From Ephydatia muelleri (taxonomy: Eukaryota > Porifera > Demospongiae > Spongillida > Spongillidae), in contig JABACO010000005.1 in the NCBI GenBank assembly GCA_013339895.1, positions 11,705,509-11,769,508 on the forward strand: DNA of 64,000 nucleotides, written 5' to 3'. Each line of letters opens with the position of its first letter. The stretch's first letter is position 1. The position numbers and the translations under genes are program-made. Shown in pieces: positions 56,726 to 64,000 of the stretch. The notes under the pieces were generated by a model that saw nothing but the letters and a program-made list of their open reading frames with translations, was not told where the DNA came from and searched no databases.

Positions 56726-57638
56726 ATGCGCACCGATTTATCGAGTATCAAAGAAGCTGATAGCAGCGTCAACGGCGTGGTAGCGTATTTTATTCTGCTG
56801 TCTGGCGCTGCGTTGCAACATCCACCACCAGCAAAACGCCGTTGCAATCTTTCAGGTGAAATAAATATAAAATGCATGTGCAAGGCAATGACTTACGTAG
56901 GCCTAGGCATTGCACATCTCTCAACTTGGTAATTGCAATAATGTCAGTCATTTCTTACCCTGCACTGCATGCTTTGTGTTTTATTGTAATATTTAGCTAC
57001 CTTGCGTACTTACATGTATATTCAGTTACCGCTGTGAAGGCACCGTAGCTAGTGTACTCATGTGAAGGCACCATAGTTATAAGGTGTGACTATTTACAAA
57101 TGGTTTATTGTGTCAGTGTGGTATGTAGCAGGCTTTGTCAATGTAATGTATGCACATGTGCATATGGACATATGTAGAAAGTTGGCAACGGACTCAAACG
57201 TGAATGTTGTGCATGTGTTGTCGACTGCATCACAGTGAAACTTATTAGTGAACAATTTGAAATAAATCACAAGATGACCGCCAATGTATGGGCGATTACT
57301 CGATATGACACAACACGCAAGCACTAAAACGCATCACACAGATCAAACAAACTGTCAGACATTCTCTGCAACCATTCTCTGCTACATGTACCAATGTAAA
57401 GGTCTTGTTGATAACAATGAATACAATAGTTCAAGGGATGGTATACAAATAGTGCATGCTCATACAAGTATGCATATCTGTGTATGTGTAAACAATTAAT
57501 TTTTTGTATATGTGTGTATGTGTGTTACATATGGACAACATTTCAACAGCCCTTTGCTGTGGCAGAACACACATGGCTGAGTTATCTTGAGCCTGAATAC
57601 CACAAATGCAACAGTGAAAAATGTGAAGCCAGAACAGA
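56726..57638 (+). CDS. Candidate 5' exons of an unidentified gene
   Basis: Exon 56726-56855 opens with ATG (MRTDLSSIKEADSSVNG... to CNLS) and ends at a GTGAAA donor in phase 1. Exon 57566-57638 (HTWLSYLEPEYHKCNSEKCE) has acceptor GGCAG, joins in phase, and ends at GTAAGG. I do not recognise the protein. It could be the 5' end of the gene whose 3' part lies after the assembly gap (59889-62095), but that link is only positional. No other support. Confidence 0.3.
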
Positions 57639-57715
57639 GTAAGGCTGTTTGTGTATGTGTGTGTGCGTTACCAGTGTGGTAAGGGAGTGGCTCAAACATG
57701 GTACTGATCTTGGTG

Positions 57716-57716
<1 letters not shown>

Positions 57717-57762
<46 letters not shown>

Positions 57763-57774
57763 CACACACACACA
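57717..57774. repeat. CA microsatellite
   Basis: (CA)n with two interruptions. Confidence 0.95.
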
Positions 57775-57951
57775 GGATGTGATTTTGTGGTCAATTAGTT
57801 ATGGCATGTGCAAATGGGAGGGGCTGTGTTTGTGTGTGTTGCCTACAAATACACATGCATGTACAAACATGAGGCTTCTGTAACTTCTACTGTAGACAAC
57901 TAAAACATATCTAGCAAATTAACCCTACTTTCCCCCCTGATCTTGGTGATA

Positions 57952-57953
<2 letters not shown>

Positions 57954-58026
<73 letters not shown>

Positions 58027-58096
58027 GCACACACACACACACAAGCACAAGCACACACAAGTACATACATGTACAAGCACACACACATATACACAC
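57954..58096. repeat. CA microsatellite
   Basis: A long (AC)n followed by ACAAGCAC variants. Confidence 0.95.
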
Positions 58097-58312
58097 AGTT
58101 TGGGGTGTGTATTGTGGGCGGGTCGATGTTACAGGGGGTCACGTGACATACTCTGCTGTGTAGTGTTGTTGCTGATGTGCTGATATCTTTGGGCAACCAA
58201 GTCCCCGATCCTTGACTACGCGCCATATGCGAAACACACGTGTACGAAGCTTCTAAAATCACTAAAACATCCATAGAAAAGCAGGCCTTCATTCCATATT
58301 AGTGATTTGGTG

Positions 58313-58640
58313 CTTATTGTGTAGTGTAGTGCTATTGTGCAGTGCCTCTAATACGGTGCTGTGCCTGTGACATAGTGCTATGGTGCAGTGCTTGTGAAAT
58401 AGTCATGGTGCAGTGACTGTGAAGTGGTGCTAAGGTCAGTGGTGTACAGTTGTAGGAAGCATGGGGTCCATTGCCACATTCTTATTTTTGTCAAAGTGGG
58501 GGCATTGCCCCCCCCCCCCCCCCCCACCTTTTAATATCATCCTATGTGCTTGATGGTGCTGTATAGCCATGGTGCTGTGCTTGTGAAGTACATGTAGCTA
58601 TGGGTCTGTGCTTTTGAAGAAAGTTTGGTGTAGTTGAATG
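58313..58640. repeat. Degenerate minisatellite with inserted poly-C
   Basis: Imperfect repeats of about 25 bases around GTGCTATGGTGCAGTGCTTG at 58320-58440 and 58545-58640. Between them lie a divergent stretch and a poly-C run (58510-58526). Confidence 0.6.
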
Positions 58641-58839
58641 TGAACACTAAGCTTACATGTACATGTATTACCATTCAGCTGCTAGCCTTATGTAAACTTT
58701 CCAGTGGCCCAGTCCTGCCATACACAAGTAGCAATAATATTCACTGCCACCATATGCAAGGCTTCAAAGCTTAGAAGTATCAAGGGCATTAGAAAGTTTT
58801 CTATTGCTTAGCACTTTTCAACACACACATGCACACGCA

Positions 58840-59839
58840 NNNNNNNNNNNNNNNNNNNNNNNNNNNNNNNNNNNNNNNNNNNNNNNNNNNNNNNNNNNNN
58901 NNNNNNNNNNNNNNNNNNNNNNNNNNNNNNNNNNNNNNNNNNNNNNNNNNNNNNNNNNNNNNNNNNNNNNNNNNNNNNNNNNNNNNNNNNNNNNNNNNNN
59001 NNNNNNNNNNNNNNNNNNNNNNNNNNNNNNNNNNNNNNNNNNNNNNNNNNNNNNNNNNNNNNNNNNNNNNNNNNNNNNNNNNNNNNNNNNNNNNNNNNNN
59101 NNNNNNNNNNNNNNNNNNNNNNNNNNNNNNNNNNNNNNNNNNNNNNNNNNNNNNNNNNNNNNNNNNNNNNNNNNNNNNNNNNNNNNNNNNNNNNNNNNNN
59201 NNNNNNNNNNNNNNNNNNNNNNNNNNNNNNNNNNNNNNNNNNNNNNNNNNNNNNNNNNNNNNNNNNNNNNNNNNNNNNNNNNNNNNNNNNNNNNNNNNNN
59301 NNNNNNNNNNNNNNNNNNNNNNNNNNNNNNNNNNNNNNNNNNNNNNNNNNNNNNNNNNNNNNNNNNNNNNNNNNNNNNNNNNNNNNNNNNNNNNNNNNNN
59401 NNNNNNNNNNNNNNNNNNNNNNNNNNNNNNNNNNNNNNNNNNNNNNNNNNNNNNNNNNNNNNNNNNNNNNNNNNNNNNNNNNNNNNNNNNNNNNNNNNNN
59501 NNNNNNNNNNNNNNNNNNNNNNNNNNNNNNNNNNNNNNNNNNNNNNNNNNNNNNNNNNNNNNNNNNNNNNNNNNNNNNNNNNNNNNNNNNNNNNNNNNNN
59601 NNNNNNNNNNNNNNNNNNNNNNNNNNNNNNNNNNNNNNNNNNNNNNNNNNNNNNNNNNNNNNNNNNNNNNNNNNNNNNNNNNNNNNNNNNNNNNNNNNNN
59701 NNNNNNNNNNNNNNNNNNNNNNNNNNNNNNNNNNNNNNNNNNNNNNNNNNNNNNNNNNNNNNNNNNNNNNNNNNNNNNNNNNNNNNNNNNNNNNNNNNNN
59801 NNNNNNNNNNNNNNNNNNNNNNNNNNNNNNNNNNNNNNN
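58840..59839. other. Assembly gap of 1000 N
   Basis: Exactly 1000 undetermined bases, a conventional unknown-size gap. It starts in a CA-rich tract. Translated frames through it are meaningless. Confidence 1.
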
Positions 59840-59888
59840 TCTCTCCATTCTCCCCCACTTCTCTCCCACTTCTCCTCTCCCCGCACAG

Positions 59889-62095
59889 TCGCAGTCATTC
59901 CTGAGGCGGGGTAGTGATGCTCACGGTCCCCTCACACCTCACGAGATCAAGATGCACACCCTCAAGCAGTGCACACAGGTGAGACCTCATAGTCACATTT
60001 AAATCAGCATATAAAAGTCCACTTGTATTCACATACTAATGTATGATCAAATATTTTTGTGGGTAAAAATGTCATTGGCCAATTTTTTGTTATCCAGCGC
60101 TTATTGATATTTTAGTTTAGCGTGTGTTGTTTGTGCATATGTGTGTGTTTGTGTACATGCATGCATGCATATGTATGCACATGTGTGCACTGTGTGTGTG
60201 TCACTGTGTATGTGTGTATGTGTGTATGTGTGTATGTGTGTCACTGTGTGCGTGTGTACTTGTACACGCACACATATTCCTAACTCTCCGCCATATTAAA
60301 CCTACCTTTTCTATTGCACTGGTAGAAGCTGATTGCTGAGAAGCGTTTCGTTGACCTCCTCCATGTGAAGGAAGATAGCAACAAGACAAAGGGGATTGGG
60401 AACAGTATGAAGGAGGAGAACAACGGTGTGGAGGTAGGGGGTAAGGGCACAGAGAGGAACAACAACAGTGTAAATTCACAGCCAAGGCAGCAGAAGGCAG
60501 ACATGGAGTCGGAGAAAGAGTGTAAAGACGCCACTCCAGTCATCAGGTACGGAGTTGAGAGCGACAATGAGACTGCGCTGGGCTCCAGAGGAGGTTGCAA
60601 GAATGGGCTGAGCAAAGAGACGGCCATCGAAGTGGACAGGCGGGACAAGGCAAATGGGGAGGTGATGCAGCACAGTACAATTGCTGCAAAGCCCGGCTGT
60701 CTTTCAGAGGGTGTGGCCTTAGCTAGCACCACCCACATGCTTGATTCAAACAGGGAGGCCGGGTAGGAATGCGACGGTTGGCTCAGAATCGAGACAAGCG
60801 TCTTTGACAGCTAGGGAGGGTGGACCTGACTCGACAAAGACAGTGAACCGCAGTGCCATTTCAAGCAGCTTTGTCACCTCAGCCTCCCTTGTGGGTGGCA
60901 GCCAGATTGATCATGCTCCTAGCAGACCCAGACAAGGCATCACATCGTCTGTGAAGGTATCTCCAACCATTGTACCAGGAACCACATTGTCTCTGAAGGT
61001 ATCTCCAACCACTGTACAAGGCACCACAACCATTGTACCAGGAACCACATCGTCCCTGAAGGTATCTCCAACCATTGTACCAGGAACCACATCGTCCCTG
61101 AAGGTATCTCCAACCACTGTACCAGGAACCACATCGTCCCTGAAGGTATCTCCAACCACTGTACCAGGAACCACATCGTCCCTGAAGGTATCTCCAACCA
61201 CTGTACCAGGAACCACATCGTCCCTGAAGGTATCTCCAACCACTGTACCAGGAACCACATCGTCCCTGAAGGTATCTCCAACCACTGTACCAGGAACCAC
61301 ATCGTCCCTGAAGGTATCTCCAACCACTGCAAATGATGGTGGTTTAACCCTTGATCGCGTTGATACGGCCAAGTCCGGAGTGCAGTTGGTGAAGATTGTG
61401 TATGACATGGACAAGGAAAACAGAAATATTTGTCCAACGACTTCCAGAGGTCTCACCATCACTGTTGCAGCTGCAAAGCCTTATGGTACTCATCAGGTTG
61501 TGTCTAGTGCAAGTCAGCAGCAGCAGCCTGGCACCCGTCAAGCTGCACCCTGGTTGAATCAGCTTCCTGGCACCCATCAAGCTGCACCCTGGTTGGCTCA
61601 GCAGCCTGGCACCCATCAAGCTGCACCCTGGTTGGCTCAGCAGCCTGGCACTGGCACACACCAAGCTGCACCCTGGTTGAATCAGCAGCCTGGTGTGATT
61701 CAAGCTGCACCTAGGTTGTATCAGCAGCAGGCTGGAAGCTCAAACTCAAAGGCACAACACTTCGCAGTGCCTCCACTGCACAACTATTCGACCCACAGGT
61801 CTGTTACCATGGGGCTACACCATGGCACAAACACATTGAACATCAGCACGCAGATTCCGGCACCACAGCCTCTGCCTTACACCCTGGCACCTCCCACAAC
61901 CTTCTACCCGTCACTGCGGCCCCCCTTCCTACTACCACTGATGGTTATCATGCTCCCTTTCTCCCTTCCCCGTTGTTTACCTTACCAGCACTGACGATTA
62001 CCTCAACCCTACACTCATCTCATCCACCTTCACCTCCCCCCGTCCACTTCCCCATCCCAGTGCAGCCAGAGGACATTTGTGTCCCAGTGGAGTAG
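59889..62095 (+). CDS. Ser/Thr/Pro/Gln-rich repeat protein, 5' end lost in the gap
   Basis: Exon 59889-59978 (SQSFLRRGSDAHGPLTP...) has a good acceptor (CCCCGCACAG) and donor CAG|GTGAG. It joins in phase to an exon starting at 60326 (KLIAEKRFVDLLHVKED). This frame stops at 60764. The next 1.2 kb is open only in the +1 frame (60741-61994), and from about 61930 the first frame is open again to TAG at 62093. The middle frame carries a 14-residue repeat (VPGTTSSLKVSPTT, about eight copies) and a QQPGTHQAAPWLAQ repeat (about five). The two shifts compensate, so indel errors at GGAGGCCGGG and at a six-C run are as likely as real mutations. Predicted intrinsically disordered; no domain recognised. 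Confidence 0.6.
60955..61330. repeat. 42-bp coding minisatellite
   Basis: Tandem units of 42 bp (ACCACATCGTCCCTGAAGGT core), first copies divergent and last ones nearly identical. The period is a multiple of three, so the frame is preserved. Confidence 0.95.
61510..61730. repeat. 42-48-bp coding minisatellite
   Basis: About five units around GGCACCCATCAAGCTGCACC, coding GTHQAAPWL-type repeats. Confidence 0.9.
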
Positions 62096-62324
62096 GTGGG
62101 TGTGGCTGAAGTACTCGAGTATTGTTTTCCTCCCCTTAGGGCAACATGTTTATCACCTTCAATAACAAATTGATTTTGTTGTTGTTTGTTGTTGTTTTTT
62201 ATGCACAAGAATCAAGGAAGCACAGTAATTCACATAATAATTATAATTATATTTCGATTTTCCATATAACTTTACTTAACATGACCACAACCTGTGATGG
62301 ATGTGGTGTTTGTATTTAATCTTG

Positions 62325-62860
62325 AGCGTGCCCTAGCTGGACTGCAAAAAGGGAGGCCTAGTCACCCAGTGCCACAATGAAGTACGAGATGCACTAGGGG
62401 ATCTGGCCAATAATGAGCTAAAAGAGCCAGTAGTGCAGGAGGCTAGCACCAGGGATGGCACTCCTGCCTTGATTGTAGACATCAGCATCAGAGGGCTATG
62501 GCAACCTCAAACAGTAGCATTGCTTGATGTGCGTGTTGTGACACTGATGCACCATTGTAACACAGTCGCGGTACTCTCCACAGCAGAAAGAACAATGGTG
62601 CTGCTGAAGTACGACGGGCATCCTTCACACCTTTTGTGGTAGAGATAAGCAAACTTCTTACTTAAATGACTGGCCCAAAGAATAAGCATGAAATGGGATA
62701 AACCTCTTTGGACAAATCACAGGATGGCTGCGCACAAGGCTCTCTTTTGCTATCCTCAGAGCCACAAATCTTTGTCTACGTGGGTCTCGCACCAAGTGGA
62801 GGAGTGGAGTTGGGATAGATGATGGTGCAGGGCTTCCAACAGAGTTATCAAGCTTTGATT
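62325..62860 (+). pseudogene. Retrotransposon 3' coding fragment
   Basis: Reads KGGLVTQCHNEVRDALGDLA, EPVVQEASTRDGTPALIVD and GLWQPQTVALLDVRV (about 62350-62550). Later, in another frame, it reads GWLRTRLSFAILRATNLCLR and GSRTKWRSGVGIDDGAGLP (about 62725-62835). From memory, this ordered pair of blocks follows the reverse transcriptase in sponge and coral retroelements. RT is absent and the frame is broken. Confidence 0.55.
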
Positions 62861-62869
62861 TGTATTTAT

Positions 62870-63320
62870 TTATTTATCATTATTAGTCTATGTAATAATT
62901 ATATAGTTGTGGGTGTGTGTTGCATAATATATTGTGTTTGTTCATTAACTTCTTAGATACATTATTACTTGCACTGGTAAACAATAACAATAACAAAACT
63001 TAAAATGTCAGTTAGACACATTGATAGAGACCAGGATAGTAGGGCTAGACCCGAACTTCCCCATTTTGATAGAGTTGTGCATTTGCAAAGCAAATCATGT
63101 CGTGACAACATTTAAGACTGAACTGTTTAGCTTCCTCACCTCATTGCCAACATCCATACATCTATCTCTCCACTGCTTTGTAACATGCGGTTTGTCGCCC
63201 AGTTTAGGGTAAGACTAAAATAAAATGTCTGCTGGGATCTAGTTGACTCTCGCCATGTCCAAAGCCACTAATCTTGCTGACAAAACTAGGCAAAGGCCTC
63301 GTTGTTGACAACCTGTATTG
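62870..63320. other. Intergenic, no gene recognised
   Basis: AT-rich sequence between the retroelement fragment and the 3' end of pdcd2; it should contain the pdcd2 3' untranslated region. Confidence 0.4.
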
Positions 63321-63321
63321 T

Positions 63322-64000
63322 TCAATTGCAAAGGGGTGGGAATGCATTCACTAAGGACTCATCAGGGTCAGACTGCACAAAACACTGTTCCTCTCTCAAC
63401 TGGGGACAACTGTCATCCCAACAGCTCTTGGAACAGGTGTAAACAACAACAGTACCAAATTCAACCAATGGGAGGTTAGCGCCACTGTTGCCAAGTTTCT
63501 CCCTCACAGCCTTTTGAACGACGTACACCAGGGTGGGCATCAATTGAAATTCATACACACAGGGCGAGCCGCAGTGCTTGCATTTGATGCATTCGGGCTT
63601 GAATGCATTTGCAGTGCTCCTCATAAAAAGCGGGCGGCCGCTGTAATTGTACCTATAACGGGAAAATTGGAAGGAACCACATGCGTGTTACGTCACAGCG
63701 CAATTACGCACCGTAAGATCTGTTCCGGCCACTTGGATATGACCTTGTGGAACTTCTCGAACACTCTGTCGCCATGTTTTGCCACAGCTTTTTCGTACTT
63801 CTCGCCACCCCAAGAGGTCCCCTCAGCGAGTCCATCGTCCCCAGAATTATCGGCTTCGGCCTCGTACTGCTTTGGTAGTCGGGGAAGGTTGTCTTCTTCT
63901 CCCTCCGTTTCTTCGAAGACGCAGATGTAGAACGACGGTAAGCAAGGCCCAGTGAAGCTCACCGCGCCACTGCTGGCTTTGAACGCCTCGGCGCGAGCGA
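63322..64000 (-). CDS. pdcd2: Programmed cell death protein 2 (PDCD2), C-terminal part
   Basis: Two exons on the minus strand: beyond 64000 to 63712, and 63652-63322, joined in phase across a 59-base GT-AG intron. The first reads FTGPCLPSFYICV, an acidic linker, EKYEKAVAKHGDRVFEKF and PEQILR. The second reads YNYSGRPLFM, then CKHCGSPCVYEFQLMP, VEFGTVVVYTCSKSCW and FVQSDPDESL. This is the PDCD2 C-terminal domain, including the diagnostic FEFQLMP-like and EFGT..VYTC.KSCW motifs. PDCD2 is a conserved cytosolic/nuclear factor linked to 40S ribosome maturation as a chaperone of uS5. The N-terminal MYND-containing part lies outside the window. Compared with other family members it has a short insertion (QKAVREKLGNSGANL) before VEFGT. 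Confidence 0.92.

Noticed and set aside
58801..59914. Several 350-codon frames across the gap.
   Set aside because: They consist of undetermined bases.
60911..61462. Minus-strand repeat proteins opposite the 42-bp minisatellite.
   Set aside because: The period is a multiple of three, so several frames stay open. The plus frame continues into coding sequence on both sides and the minus frames do not.

Overview
The window looks like animal genomic DNA, most probably from a demosponge such as Amphimedon. That is inference from AT-rich DNA, very short GT-AG introns (about 40-80 bases are common), metazoan receptor modules (YWTD propeller, EGF, NPxY tails), a PDCD2 gene and dense decayed transposons. 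No bacterial or organellar gene layout is present, and there is one 1000-base assembly gap (58840-59839).

Bases 1 to about 36850 are a head-to-tail array of 3.5 copies of one segment, basic period about 7-7.7 kb. Each unit carries, on the minus strand, a nine-exon gene. I could assemble it phase-correctly from signal peptide to stop: signal peptide, one six-bladed YWTD (LDL-receptor class B) propeller, a Ser/Thr/Pro-rich stalk, one membrane helix, and a short tail with two NPxY motifs. The copy at 16923-20365 is intact (748 codons plus stop). The copy at 1-2404 is cut by the window edge but intact as far as seen. The copy at 9846-13026 is a pseudogene, and the copy at 33305-36646 is broken just before the membrane helix. 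The spacers carry a hAT relic, a deleted PiggyBac-like element present in the three complete spacers, and a larger PiggyBac-like element at the same TTAA in units 1 and 3 but absent from unit 2. The unit 1 element contains a CACTA-like MITE. The unit 3 element contains a nearly fresh Ty3/gypsy retrotransposon (24365-29739) with a gag-pol -1 frameshift heptamer.

Bases 36850 to 45650 hold no intact gene. There is a decayed KRBA2/Gin-like integrase gene (about 37.8-39.8 kb), then a decayed transposase-like gene of a family I cannot name (40.4-43.2 kb) and a Ulp1-type protease plus PHD-like relic (44.9-45.4 kb).

Bases 45864-50265 (plus strand) are a six-exon gene for a 382-residue type I membrane protein with EGF-like modules. 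Its promoter-proximal segment is duplicated 8 kb upstream, and one EGF exon has a dead duplicate in an intron. Bases 51-58.8 kb are transposon-rich: a 1.8 kb element with 27-bp inverted ends, nested MITEs, a perfect 111-bp palindrome with a 9-bp target duplication, an integrase/Ulp1 relic, and long microsatellites and poly-G/C tracts.

After the gap come a repeat-rich low-complexity gene (59889-62095, plus strand), a retrotransposon tail, and the 3' part of pdcd2 on the minus strand (63322 to the window end).
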